From the NCBI GenBank assembly GCA_021776825.1, contig JAJFFG010000116.1, positions 1-46,884 of the forward strand: a stretch of 46,884 nt of DNA. The letters run 5' to 3'. Within the stretch, counting starts at the first letter, position 1. The number at the start of each line of letters is the position of its first letter. The notes under the pieces are model-generated. The model had not been told where the DNA came from. It saw only the letters and a list, made by a program, of their open reading frames with translations, and did not search any database. Positions 27,561-36,236 of this stretch are shown here, in pieces. The position numbers were made by a program, and so were the translations under genes. This DNA is from Planctomycetota bacterium (GTDB lineage: Bacteria > Planctomycetota > JAJSAM01 > JAJVHW01).

Positions 27561-29711
27561 CTACCTGTTGATCTCGTTGCGGAGAACGATGGCGTCGACG
27601 GCCTTCGAGTACGCCTTCATGTTGCGCAGGATGCCCTTGCGCAACAGACGACGGCGACGCTTGACGTCGTGCGTGTCGCGGGCGAACTGGATCCAACGTG
27701 CGGAGCGATCCAGGTCCCGTTCGGCCTTCTCCCGCAGCTTCGCGATCTTGCGCTCGCGTCGCGAGGGCTTCGCCGACGTGCCGCCGATGCCCAGCGCCGT
27801 CACCGCGAGCTGAGTCGATGCGTCGGTCAGGTCGTCGACGATCGCCTGGACGAACGGTCCGAAGGTGGCCCGTTCGCTGAAGGTGAGCGCAGCCTGCGCA
27901 TCGGTGGCCAACGTGGCGGCCCGAGCGATGTGCAGGAAGATGTCCTGGATCTCCTGATCGTCCGGGATGCTCGCGTTGAGCGCGCCCGTCCGCAGGTACG
28001 CGGGGGAGAGGTGCAGCAACTCGCCGAACGCGTCGGCCAGGAAGGCGCGCGCCTGGAGGTTCTCGACCGCCGGTACGCGGTTGATGTCCAGCAGGGCATC
28101 GAGGCCCTCGACGGCGTCCGAGGCCAGGTCGAACGGTGCGGTGCCTCCACCGCCAGTGCCTCCACCGCCTGTGCCGCCGCCACCCGTGCCACCTCCGCCA
28201 GTGCCGCCTCCGCCGGTGCCGCCTCCGCCGGTCCCGCCGCCACCCGTGCCGCCGCCGCCAGTTCCACCACCGCCGGTACCGCCACCACCGGTCCCGCCGC
28301 CACCGCCACCCGGATCGACCGGAGGCTCGGGCTCACCCGGGCCGGTGCCCGGGCCCGTTGCTTCGCCGCCGCCGGTGCTGCTGGCGTTACGGAAGAAGAA
28401 GAGACCGCGCGTGCCGCCGACGATGACGTCGAGCGCACCGCTCCCGTCGTTGTCCCAGTTGGCCAGCGCGAGGGCGCGGCTGATCTGGTTGACGGTGGGC
28501 GCGTCGAAGCGGCTCGGCGGCGCGTTCGAATTCGAGTCGAAGCACGTGACGACGAGCGACGTGTTCGCGCCCGTCATCACCAATTCGTCGATGCCGTCGC
28601 CGGTCAGGTCGGCGAACTCGAGGCCGAAGATCTCACCCAGGGTGAGCGAGGTCTGGTCGCCCAGGACGTCCTCCGCGAACGAGAAGTTCTGGAGGGGGAG
28701 GTCCAAGCGTCCGAAGCCGAGAGGCGGCGTGAAGCCGGTCGCTCCGTAGACGTAGGCACGCTGCCAACTGCCGAACGCGAGATCGCCCACGTCGCTGACG
28801 GCGGGGGAGTAGCCGAAGTCGAAGCGCACCCCGGCGAGGTCAGGCAGCGACTTCTGCTGGAACGTCGCCTGCAAGCCGAGACTCGCGATGCTCTCGTAGA
28901 TCGCGATCGGGAACGTCGCGAACGCCGACTTGTTGCCGACGACGAGGTCGTTGTCGCCGTCGCCGTCGAGATCCATGATCCGCGTGCGATGCGCGTACAT
29001 CGGTGCGAGCTGCTGGAGCACGATGTGACCCTCAGCGAGAGGACCACCATCGAACTGTGAGACGGGCTCGCCCGGCGGCACGACGATGTAGCCGAACGGC
29101 AGTCCTCCGGGGTTCGTCCCGAGGAAGTCGTTGACGACGAAGTCGGCCGCCGGGGCCACCACGATCTGGCGCCGGTTCGATCCGCTCGGAGGCGCGGTCG
29201 ACCCAGCAAGAGTTCGATACGGCACCGCCAGCGTGGCCTGTGAGAAGCCATGCGTGAACAGCACGTCGATGTCGAACAGACCAGTCCCGTCGTTCGTCGC
29301 CAGGATCACGTCGTCCTCGTCACCGAGGACGAGGTCGAGGTCGCCATCGCCATCCATGTCGAGCGCACCGCCGCCCGCGCTGAACGCGACGGGAAGAGTC
29401 TGCACTCGCTCGAACTGCGGCACGCCGAAGGCGTTGTTGCCGCGGTTGAGCAGGATCTGTGCCCCGAAGGGCGTGACGTTGACGAGATCCATCACCGTGT
29501 CGGCATCGAGCCGGGCTGCGATGAGGTAGTTCGTCTGACCCGCGTCGAACGTGGCCACGGGGGCCGCTCCGGTGTCCAGGATCTGGACGGGAGGATCGGT
29601 GGCGGGAGAGCCGCTCGCGTCAGCGTCCTGTGTACCGGGAATCAGTGACAAGAGTACGAGGGCGAGCGCCGCGGACCGTAGGCCGGGCGCAGTAGCACGT
29701 GGGGTGCTCAT
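27561..29711 (-). CDS. exported FG-GAP/VCBS repeat protein A with (GGGTG)n hinge and basic C-terminal region
   Basis: The 716-aa protein has a signal peptide (about 1-33). The N-terminal ~440 residues carry several FG-GAP/VCBS blades with Ca-binding-like loops: DMDGDGDLDLVLGD, DLDGDGDNDLVVGN, DLTGDGIDELVMTG and NWDNDGSGALDVIVGG. This is probably a beta-propeller. A hinge of 11 five-residue Gly/Thr units follows, then a helical segment of about 120 residues and a strongly basic tail (KPSRRERKIAKLREKAE ... RKGILRNMKAYSKAV). No enzyme motif is seen. The ATG at 29711 has AGAGG before it; a TTG five codons upstream is less likely. It is a tandem paralogue of the gene at 29954-32005, apparently transcribed separately. 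Confidence 0.8.
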   Translation of the reverse strand: MSTPRATAPGLRSAALALVLLSLIPGTQDADASGSPATDPPVQILDTGAAPVATFDAGQTNYLIAARLDADTVMDLVNVTPFGAQILLNRGNNAFGVPQFERVQTLPVAFSAGGGALDMDGDGDLDLVLGDEDDVILATNDGTGLFDIDVLFTHGFSQATLAVPYRTLAGSTAPPSGSNRRQIVVAPAADFVVNDFLGTNPGGLPFGYIVVPPGEPVSQFDGGPLAEGHIVLQQLAPMYAHRTRIMDLDGDGDNDLVVGNKSAFATFPIAIYESIASLGLQATFQQKSLPDLAGVRFDFGYSPAVSDVGDLAFGSWQRAYVYGATGFTPPLGFGRLDLPLQNFSFAEDVLGDQTSLTLGEIFGLEFADLTGDGIDELVMTGANTSLVVTCFDSNSNAPPSRFDAPTVNQISRALALANWDNDGSGALDVIVGGTRGLFFFRNASSTGGGEATGPGTGPGEPEPPVDPGGGGGGTGGGGTGGGGTGGGGTGGGGTGGGGTGGGGTGGGGTGGGGTGGGGTGGGGTAPFDLASDAVEGLDALLDINRVPAVENLQARAFLADAFGELLHLSPAYLRTGALNASIPDDQEIQDIFLHIARAATLATDAQAALTFSERATFGPFVQAIVDDLTDASTQLAVTALGIGGTSAKPSRRERKIAKLREKAERDLDRSARWIQFARDTHDVKRRRRLLRKGILRNMKAYSKAVDAIVLRNEINR
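28141..28305. repeat. 11 tandem 15-bp units coding the (GGGTG)n hinge
   Basis: Eleven in-frame 15-bp units begin with GTGCC, GTCCC, GTTCC or GTACC on the plus strand. Almost all differences are at third codon positions, so the peptide has been kept while the DNA drifted. Tract length may vary between strains by slippage. Confidence 0.9.
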
Positions 29712-29774
29712 CAGAAACCTCTGCAAGCCGGCGCTCTGGCCGGAAATCGGGCGGACAACGATTTGGACGGTTGC
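29712..29774 (-). promoter_or_regulatory. 5' leader of FG-GAP gene A with hairpin shared with gene B
   Basis: The 63 bases before the ATG align without gaps to the 63 before the paralogue's ATG (32006-32068), with roughly 70% identity counted by hand. Just before the GAGG ribosome-binding site each can form a short hairpin; here CCGGC pairs with GCCGG. Its role is unknown. It could be a translation control element or a relic of duplication. Confidence 0.5.
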
Positions 29775-29897
29775 AGCCGGTCACCCGGAGGCCATGCCGA
29801 GGATCCACTCGACCAGAGAAGCGCTAGAGCGCGCCCGCCTTCCTCTGGCTAGGAGTTCCTCTGCATCTTGCCCCTGGGGGTCGACGCAAACAGCATC

Positions 29898-29925
29898 ATG
29901 GCGTCCCCACATGGGGTGATGCCAT
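29898..29925. terminator. hairpin between the two FG-GAP genes
   Basis: ATGGCGTC plus CCC on the left pairs with GGGG, T bulge, GATGCCAT on the right, including one G-T wobble. It lies 28 bases beyond the stop of the minus-strand gene at 29954. On the plus side it is followed by GTGTTTTC. It suggests that the two paralogues are separate transcription units. Confidence 0.5.
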
Positions 29926-29953
29926 GTGTTTTCTCGAAAAGTTTCGGGGGCTC

Positions 29954-32005
29954 TCAGCCATCCCCGCGGGCGAGAGCGAGGCCCTGGAGGGCCTTCTTGT
30001 ACGCCCGACGGTTCCGCAGGATGCCGCGCTTCACGAGCCGCCCGCTCTGTCGCGGAGACTCGCGTCGCGACGCCTTCTCGAACAGCCCCTCGGCGCGCTC
30101 GATCTCGCGTTCCGCCGATGCGCGGAAGCGAGCTACGCGTCGCTCGCGGCGACTCGGCTTGGCCGGTGCCACCACCGGGACAAGGCCGAGCGCGTCCTCT
30201 GCAAGCGCCGACGAGGCCGCGCTGAGAGCGTCGATGACGCTCTGCAGCTCGGCGCCGAACTGGCCCTGCTGCACGGCGTCGAGGGCCGCCAGCGCGTTCG
30301 ACGTCAGGTTCGCTGCGTGGGCGAGATGGAAGAACACCTCGAGTGCCTGGTCGCTCTCCGGTGTGCCCAGCGTGAACGCGCCGGCCGTGAGATACGTCGG
30401 CTGGATCATGTGGAGCTCGGCGAGCGCCTGAGCGAGCAGGGTCCGCGCCGCGGGGTTCGCGAACGGCGGGTCCCGTGTCGGATCGAGCAGCGTCAGAAGG
30501 TCGGTCGTGGCGCCGAGCGCGAGCTCCTCCGGCGTGGGGCCAGCCGGCCCCGGGTCACCACCGCCCGGATCACCACCCCCCGGATCGCCACCGCCGGGAT
30601 CTCCACCACCGGGGTCGCCGCCGCCTGGATCCCCACCACCGGGATCTCCGCCCGGGTCGCCGCCGCTCGTGTTGCGGAAGAAGAAGACGCCACGCGCGCC
30701 GCCGACGAGTACGTCGTTCACGCCGAGGACGTCGTTGTCCCAGTTGGCGACGGCCAGCGACGTGCTCTTCTGCTGGATCGACGGTGCCTCGAAGCGGTTC
30801 GTCGGGTCGTTGGGGTCGGTGTCGATGCACGCCATCACGAGTGACGTGAAGGCACCGGTCATCAGGATCTCGTCGCCTGGGTTGCCGTCCATGTCAGCGA
30901 ACGCCAGTCCGTGCACCTCTCCCGAGATGGCGGAGGTCGTGTCGCCGTCGATGAACAGTGGGCCGGTGAACGCGATATCCGGTTGATCGAGGACGGTGTT
31001 TCCCGCGAGGAGCGTCCCGGTCAGAGAGCGACGCGAGAGCAGGTACGCGCCCTGCCAACTGCCGAACCCGATGTCGCCCGCGCTGCTGACGGCCGGCTGG
31101 AAGCCGAAGGGGAACGACACGGGGCCGAGCACGGGAGACGGCGCCGGCGCCAGAAGAGTGGTTCCGTCCTGTACTGCCCGGCCGGTCAGCACCACGACAG
31201 GTGATGCTCCGCTTGCCGAGCGCGAGCCGATCACGATGTCCGTGTCACCGTCCGCGTCCGCATCGCCCACGGACATGCGGTCCGCGGCGACCGCAGGGAG
31301 CTGCTGCAGCACGATCTCGCCGTTCGGCCCGGGTGTCGGGTCCGAGGGGCCCGTCGGCTGGCCAGGAGGCACGACGACGTAGCCGAAGGGCATGCCGCCC
31401 GGGTTCGAGCCGAGCAGGTCGCCGAACACGAACGACGCCGCGGGGGCGACCACGATCTGGATGCGGTCCTGCTGCGTCGTAGGCGTGCCCGGGAACGACG
31501 GGGTCACGACGCGGTACGGCGTCGCCACGGTCGGCTGGGCGAACCCGTGAGTGAACAGGGTCGAGACCGTGAACGTCCCGGAACCGTTGTTGGTCCCGAG
31601 CACGACCTTCGACTCCGAACCGAGCACGAGGTCCGGGCGATCGTCGTTGTTCATGTCGAACAGGCCGCCGCCGTGGCTCGACGGGAGCTGGAAGACCTGC
31701 ACCTCCTCGAAGATGGGCACGCCGAACTCGTCCGGGCCGCGATTGAGCAGCACGTGCACGTTGTTGGGCGTGACGTTCACGAGATCCGTGTCGGTGTCGC
31801 CGTCGAGGTCCGCCGAGAGCAGGTAGTTGGTCCCGTCGGCGTTCGACGTGGCCCCCGGTGCCGCGCCCGTGTCAATGATCTGCACTGGGGCATCGGTGGA
31901 GAGCGTGCCGGATGCACCTGCGTGCGGCGCGGCAGCGAGAAGGAGTGCGAACAAGGCAGCGGCGGCGTGAGACGAGCCACGCCCACGCAGAATGCAGTGG
32001 AGCAT
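29954..32005 (-). CDS. exported FG-GAP/VCBS repeat protein B with (GGGDP)n hinge and basic C-terminal region
   Basis: The 683-aa paralogue of the preceding entry has the same order: signal peptide (about 1-32), FG-GAP-like blades (DLDGDTDTDLVNV, MNNDDRPDLVLGSE, DADADGDTDIVIGS, DMDGNPGDEILMTG, NWDNDVLGVNDVLVGG), hinge, helical segment and basic tail (KPSRRERRVARFRASAE ... VKRGILRNRRAYKKAL). The blades and tail align along their length with gene A; the hinge does not. It uses Gly-Asp-Pro units instead of Gly-Thr. The DxDxDG loops point to calcium binding outside the cytoplasm. GAGG six bases before the ATG at 32005 supports that start over one eight codons upstream. Confidence 0.8.
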   Translation of the reverse strand: MLHCILRGRGSSHAAAALFALLLAAAPHAGASGTLSTDAPVQIIDTGAAPGATSNADGTNYLLSADLDGDTDTDLVNVTPNNVHVLLNRGPDEFGVPIFEEVQVFQLPSSHGGGLFDMNNDDRPDLVLGSESKVVLGTNNGSGTFTVSTLFTHGFAQPTVATPYRVVTPSFPGTPTTQQDRIQIVVAPAASFVFGDLLGSNPGGMPFGYVVVPPGQPTGPSDPTPGPNGEIVLQQLPAVAADRMSVGDADADGDTDIVIGSRSASGASPVVVLTGRAVQDGTTLLAPAPSPVLGPVSFPFGFQPAVSSAGDIGFGSWQGAYLLSRRSLTGTLLAGNTVLDQPDIAFTGPLFIDGDTTSAISGEVHGLAFADMDGNPGDEILMTGAFTSLVMACIDTDPNDPTNRFEAPSIQQKSTSLAVANWDNDVLGVNDVLVGGARGVFFFRNTSGGDPGGDPGGGDPGGGDPGGGDPGGGDPGGGDPGGGDPGPAGPTPEELALGATTDLLTLLDPTRDPPFANPAARTLLAQALAELHMIQPTYLTAGAFTLGTPESDQALEVFFHLAHAANLTSNALAALDAVQQGQFGAELQSVIDALSAASSALAEDALGLVPVVAPAKPSRRERRVARFRASAEREIERAEGLFEKASRRESPRQSGRLVKRGILRNRRAYKKALQGLALARGDG
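30552..30665. repeat. tandem ~15-bp units coding the (GGGDP)n hinge
   Basis: Seven near-identical in-frame units of the type GGATCNCCACCNCC, flanked by shorter 12-bp units, encode Gly-Gly-Gly-Asp-Pro. Differences again fall mostly at third codon positions. Confidence 0.85.
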
Positions 32006-32068
32006 CGGGGACCTCGGCAGCCCCGGCACGTGGCCGGGAATCGGTTGAACGGCGATCTGGACGGATGC
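32006..32068 (-). promoter_or_regulatory. 5' leader of FG-GAP gene B with hairpin shared with gene A
   Basis: Counterpart of 29712-29774. Here CCCGGC pairs with GCCGGG around CACGT directly before the GAGG ribosome-binding site. Position relative to the ATG is identical in both genes. Confidence 0.5.
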
Positions 32069-32109
32069 CTGGGGGTTTCGAGAGCACCAGGGAACGCGAC
32101 GTCATGACC

Positions 32110-32167
32110 GCGCTGAAGCGCAGCCCGCCCGCCGGACGTCGGCCTTCCCTACGCCGCGCTGAAGCGC
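32110..32167. repeat. two copies of a 12-bp self-complementary motif
   Basis: GCGCTGAAGCGC occurs at 32110-32121 and 32156-32167, 46 bp apart, in the 164-bp gap after the HAD gene. The half-sites GCGCT and AGCGC are complementary. It could be a protein-binding repeat or a remnant of a dispersed repeat. Confidence 0.35.
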
Positions 32168-32232
32168 GACGCGCTGCCCATGATGGACTCCCGGCCGCTC
32201 GATGACGTGGGCTTTTCGGCGTTCGCGCGCAG

Positions 32233-32964
32233 TCAGAGGCTGCGGAAACCGAAGTCGCTGCGGAGGATCGTCGACAGGTCGTGGAAGTTCGCGATCTCGT
32301 AGTCCGGCGCGACGATCCCGTCCCGCGCGGCGTGCTTGCCGCCCTGCCATCGGTGTCGCACCGTCACCATCCCGATCTCGTGCGCGGCGGCGATGTCGTT
32401 CTCGGGGTGATCGCCGACGTGCATCGCCTCGGTCGGCTCCACGCCGATCGCTCCGCAGGCGCGCTGGTAGAGCTTCGTGTTCGGCTTCGAGATCCCGATC
32501 TGGTCGGAGATGAAGATGGCCGTCCGGTCGAGCCAGTCCACGACGCCGAGACGCACGAGCTTCTCTGCCTGCTTCAGTTCGAGCCCGTCCGTGATCACGC
32601 CCACAACGAGGTCCGTGTTCTCGTGGAGGCTGCGCAGTACCTCGGGGACATGCCGGAACGGGAACAGGCTGCGGTACTTCGTGTCGTGGTACGCGCTGAC
32701 CGCGGCCGCGACGAGGATGGCGCGGTTCCCGGGGGGAAGTCGCGACTCGGGGAGGCGCTTGAGCAGCCGGTCGTAGTGGAAGGGGTAGTTCGAGCCGAAC
32801 TCCGCGATGACCTCGTAGAGCTCGGCCATCGCCTCTTCGATCGGTAGGTCCAGGCCGTGACCGATCATCGCTTCCATGGCATTGCGTCGGGCGACGGCCG
32901 CGAACTCGCTCGTGGAGTAGAGCGTGTCGTCGATGTCGAGGAAGAGCGCCTTGAGGGTTCGCAT
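32233..32964 (-). CDS. HAD-superfamily hydrolase, subfamily IA
   Basis: The 243-aa cytosolic phosphatase-like protein has motif I FLDIDDTLYST (Asp10 nucleophile, Asp12), a C1-type helical cap (about 18-95), motif II VGVITDG, motif III Lys in ISKPNTKLY and motif IV HVGDHPENDIAAA. The pattern matches the IA group that includes phosphoglycolate-phosphatase-like and TIGR02253-type proteins. The substrate is not evident. The ATG at 32964 has GAGG five or six bases upstream; the longer in-frame extension to 33138 has no site and is GC-rich non-coding. Confidence 0.9.
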   Translation of the reverse strand: MRTLKALFLDIDDTLYSTSEFAAVARRNAMEAMIGHGLDLPIEEAMAELYEVIAEFGSNYPFHYDRLLKRLPESRLPPGNRAILVAAAVSAYHDTKYRSLFPFRHVPEVLRSLHENTDLVVGVITDGLELKQAEKLVRLGVVDWLDRTAIFISDQIGISKPNTKLYQRACGAIGVEPTEAMHVGDHPENDIAAAHEIGMVTVRHRWQGGKHAARDGIVAPDYEIANFHDLSTILRSDFGFRSL

Positions 32965-33216
32965 GCAGTCCTCAGCATGGCTCGCGAACCGCCGATTCGC
33001 AACGGGAGTTCTCGTCGGCTTCTCAGATGCTGATCGAGCCCAAGAGGTCGTCCGCGCAAGGGCGACCATCACCTGGGGCCGCGGGCAGCCACCTGCACCA
33101 CCACGACGGTCGGCACAGGGCCCATCACTCGGCGCCATCCGTCAGAAGGATGCGAGGGCCCGGTGGGGGCCCTGCCGTGGGCGAGCGCGCCCCGGCGGCC
33201 GGCCCTCGGAATCGAA

Positions 33217-33245
33217 GACGCCCCGGCCTCGCGAGGAGACCGGGG
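33217..33245 (-). terminator. terminator-like hairpin after the secretin gene
   Basis: CGCCCCGG (33217-33224) pairs with CCGGGGCG (33238-33245), with CCTCGCGAGG inside the loop able to pair further. It begins 25 bases past the secretin stop. In the rest of the 305-bp gap to the HAD start I see nothing else distinct apart from a GGGCCC-rich stretch around 33118-33178. Confidence 0.6.
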
Positions 33246-33269
33246 CGCCAGAATGCACTCGGTGAGGAA

Positions 33270-36236
33270 CTAGCGGCGCAAGCGCGCTTCCTGCTCCGAC
33301 AGATCAGTGATGGTCGCCTTGACGATGACCATCAGGTTCGACAGCTCCTCGGAGGAGCCCTTCCGGCCGAAGAAGAAGGCCGCGAAGGGGATGCTCGAGA
33401 CCCAAGGGGTCTCGGACTTGAGGTCCTGCTGGCTGATGTTCTTCAGGCCACCGAGCAGGAGCGTGCCGCCGTCCGGTACGCGGACGGTGGTGGCAGCGCG
33501 CTGCACCTGCAGCTCCGGGATCTGGATCGTCACCGGAGTCGTGAACGCGCCGAGCGACGTGGTGAACGTCGGGATGGGGCGCACGAGGTTGGCGATCGTC
33601 GGGCGGAGCTGAAGCGTGATGTACTTGCGATCGTGGCTGACCGTCGGCTGCACGTCGAGGACGAGGCCGTCCTGGATGAACGTCAACTGGTTGATCAGTG
33701 TGATGTTCGCGCGCTGGGTGTTGAACACCGTCACGCTCGGGGCCTGAAGGACACGGCCCTCCTGGCTCTTCTCGACCGCGCGCATGATCAGCGCCACGTT
33801 GGTGTCGCCCACGAACGTGTACTGGATCGCGGCGCCGCCCACATTCGTGATGTTCGTGCCGAGCGCCTGGTCGAAGATGTTCTCGGTCCTGGCGCGGTAG
33901 TCACCATCGGAGCCGTTGTTGAAGAACGCGCCGGCGGATGGCTTGCCGCTGGCGTTCGCCGGGAGACCGATGCCGCTGTTGTCGAAGCCCGCGGAGGCGT
34001 TGTTGCTCAGTCCGTTCGTGACGTCGTCGAGCGCGACGAGCGTGCCCGGCGAGAGGCCGCCGGTGCCCCGGATGTCGATGCCGACATCGCGCAGGAAGTT
34101 GTCGGTGACGGTGAGGAAGCGCGTCTCGATCGTGACCACCAGGCCGGCGAAGGCGCGGAGATCGTCGAGGAACGCAGCCACCTCACGCTGAGCGTTCGGC
34201 TCGGCGACCACAACGAGCTTGTCCTCGCCGGAGGCCGCGATGCTGACGCCTTCCTCGGTCCAGTAGTCGGGGTTGGCGACGTTGTTCTGGACGAGGCTGA
34301 TCAGGTCCTCGGCGCCACCGAAGGACGCGACGCCCTCCGAGGCCAGACCGAAGCGCGGGTTCTCCTCGTCCTCCTCCGCACCGGCCGGCAGAAGCTGCAG
34401 GTTCGGGGCGATGAAGTTCGTGAGCGCCACGGTCAGGTCGCCGACCGAGTGCACCTGGACGATGGGCTCTTCGCGGGCGAACTCGGGGCGTGTGATGAAC
34501 ACGACCGAGCCACGGACCACGTAGGTGAGGCCACCGGCGATGCGGTTGAGCGTGTTGAGGGCGTCGTCCACCGTCACGTCCGACAGGGTCAGCGTGATCG
34601 GGACGGCCTCGAGGTCGGGAGCGACCTGCGGGTCGATGACGACGTTCAGCTGACGCGTATCGGCGATGTAGCCGATCACCTCGGTGAACTCAGCACCCTG
34701 GAACTGGAAGCTGACGCGCTCACCGCGCAGCTTGTTGCGCGTCGCGGCCGTCTCCGGGGAGTCCGGCTCGGGTGCATCGATGATGCCCGCGTTCGCACGC
34801 AGCTCGGTGATGCGATCCCAGTGGTCCTGCGACGGCCAGTTGAGGATGTCGTGGTAGGGGACCGTGGTCTCCCTCATGTCGAGGCGCCACTCGCGGAAGC
34901 GCTCGCGCTGCGTGCGGAGTGAGTCCTCGGAGGCGCGCTCGTGCTTGGCGCGACGCGCGGTCGAGATCAACTGCTGGGCGTTGCGATCGCCCGGCACCAA
35001 CTCGATGTAGTCCTGGAGGAGCGTCTCGGCGCGAGCGTACTGCTCGTTCTCGAAGGCCTCCATCGCGGCCTCGAAGAGCGTGTTGCGCTTCTCGACGTCG
35101 GCGAGGCGACGACGAGCCTCCTCTTCCTTGACCGCGCGGTAGGCCTCGCGAGCTGCGCGAGCGCGGGCGGTCTTGTCGGAGGCGGCCTTCAACTTGCGAA
35201 CGGCGGCGAGCTCGGACTTGACGTCGCTGTCGAGCGGCGCCCAGTTGATGCCCGTCGGGTCGTTCTGGATGATCGCCATCGCGAGCTCGAGGCTCTGCTC
35301 GGCGCCCTCGTAGTCCTCGTTCGCCTTGGCCTTGCGGGCCGCGTCCATGTAGCGGTTGGCCTGGAACTGGGCCTGTTCACGCTTCACGGTCTTCGACTGG
35401 GTGAGAAGGGTCGAGAGGCTGGCGATCTCGGCGTCGCGATGACCCATGGCCGAACGCGCCGTGCGGAGCAGGCCCTCGGCCTCCCCGTTGTCGTGATCCA
35501 GCTCGAGTGCCTTCGAGGACCACTCGGCGGTTGCCTGGTGGTCGAAGTCCTTCGCCGAGCGACGGGCGTGCGAGAGGTAGTCCGCGACGAGGATCGCGTT
35601 CTTCTGACGCTCGAGCTCCAGCTCCTTCAGACGCATCTTCAGGAGGCGATCGGCCTCGGTCTGCGCGCTGGCGACGGCGCGCTTCGGGGTCGTGGGCTTG
35701 GCAGCTGTGGGCTTCGGGGCCGGCTTCGGACGCTTCCCGGCCGTGGGCTTGGGCGCGGGCTTCGGACGCTTGGCCACGGTCGGCTTGGGCGCGGCCTTCG
35801 GAGACGGCTTGGGCGGCTTGGCCGCAGTCGGCCGGGGCGCGGGCTTCGGCGGCTTGGTGGCCGTCGGCCTCGGAGCCGGCTTGGGCGCAGGCTTCGTCGC
35901 GGTCGGCCTCGGAGCCGGCTTCGGCGCAGGCTTCGCGGCGGTGGGCTTGGTCCCACGCGGCGAGACCGGCGGAGGAAGCGGAGCACCGGGCTTCGGCGGA
36001 ACGACCGGGCCGTCCCTCTTCGCGCCTGGCTTCGGAGAGGCCTTCGCTGCCGTCGGGCCGGTTGCACCCGGCATCGCCGTGGTCTTGTCGCCCTTGGCGA
36101 GAGCCGGTCCGGTCGTCTTGCTCGACGAGTCGGACGTCTTCTCAGCCGGTCCGGTGCACGACGCTGCGGAAATCAGCACGCCGAGCGTCGCGAGAGTCGC
36201 GGCGAGCGTGAGGTTCCGAGTCCGGGAGTCCGTCAT
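33270..36236 (-). CDS. secretin-family outer-membrane protein with Pro/Lys/Ala linker
   Basis: The 988-aa protein starts with a signal sequence ending ISAASC (Cys27), a plausible lipobox. Residues 50-190 are a low-complexity Pro/Lys/Ala/Thr linker (repeats such as KPAPRPTAAKP). A charged helical, TPR-like part follows (about 195-450). A secretin N0/STN-like domain (about 508-585, VSFQFQGAEFTEVIGYIAD), a further N-type region (590-700) and the C-terminal secretin barrel domain (about 700-980) complete it; the signature is VRVPDGGTLLLGGL (919-932). Secretins form multimeric gates in the outer membrane for type II secretion, type IV pili or phage export. None of the usual partners (GspE/F, PilM-P, prepilin peptidase) is here. 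The linker could cross peptidoglycan. Start by position after AAGG and by the signal. Confidence 0.88.
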   Translation of the reverse strand: MTDSRTRNLTLAATLATLGVLISAASCTGPAEKTSDSSSKTTGPALAKGDKTTAMPGATGPTAAKASPKPGAKRDGPVVPPKPGAPLPPPVSPRGTKPTAAKPAPKPAPRPTATKPAPKPAPRPTATKPPKPAPRPTAAKPPKPSPKAAPKPTVAKRPKPAPKPTAGKRPKPAPKPTAAKPTTPKRAVASAQTEADRLLKMRLKELELERQKNAILVADYLSHARRSAKDFDHQATAEWSSKALELDHDNGEAEGLLRTARSAMGHRDAEIASLSTLLTQSKTVKREQAQFQANRYMDAARKAKANEDYEGAEQSLELAMAIIQNDPTGINWAPLDSDVKSELAAVRKLKAASDKTARARAAREAYRAVKEEEARRRLADVEKRNTLFEAAMEAFENEQYARAETLLQDYIELVPGDRNAQQLISTARRAKHERASEDSLRTQRERFREWRLDMRETTVPYHDILNWPSQDHWDRITELRANAGIIDAPEPDSPETAATRNKLRGERVSFQFQGAEFTEVIGYIADTRQLNVVIDPQVAPDLEAVPITLTLSDVTVDDALNTLNRIAGGLTYVVRGSVVFITRPEFAREEPIVQVHSVGDLTVALTNFIAPNLQLLPAGAEEDEENPRFGLASEGVASFGGAEDLISLVQNNVANPDYWTEEGVSIAASGEDKLVVVAEPNAQREVAAFLDDLRAFAGLVVTIETRFLTVTDNFLRDVGIDIRGTGGLSPGTLVALDDVTNGLSNNASAGFDNSGIGLPANASGKPSAGAFFNNGSDGDYRARTENIFDQALGTNITNVGGAAIQYTFVGDTNVALIMRAVEKSQEGRVLQAPSVTVFNTQRANITLINQLTFIQDGLVLDVQPTVSHDRKYITLQLRPTIANLVRPIPTFTTSLGAFTTPVTIQIPELQVQRAATTVRVPDGGTLLLGGLKNISQQDLKSETPWVSSIPFAAFFFGRKGSSEELSNLMVIVKATITDLSEQEARLRR

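Noticed and set aside
28141..28305. Short regularly repeated units resembling a CRISPR or minisatellite
   Set aside because: 15-bp units with no spacers, in frame within a gene, coding Gly/Thr repeats with third-base variation. Coding repeat, not CRISPR.
33270..36236. Assignment of the secretin to type II secretion (GspD) or type IV pili (PilQ)
   Set aside because: The secretin domain alone cannot tell them apart, the N-terminal architecture is unlike both, and no partner gene is present.
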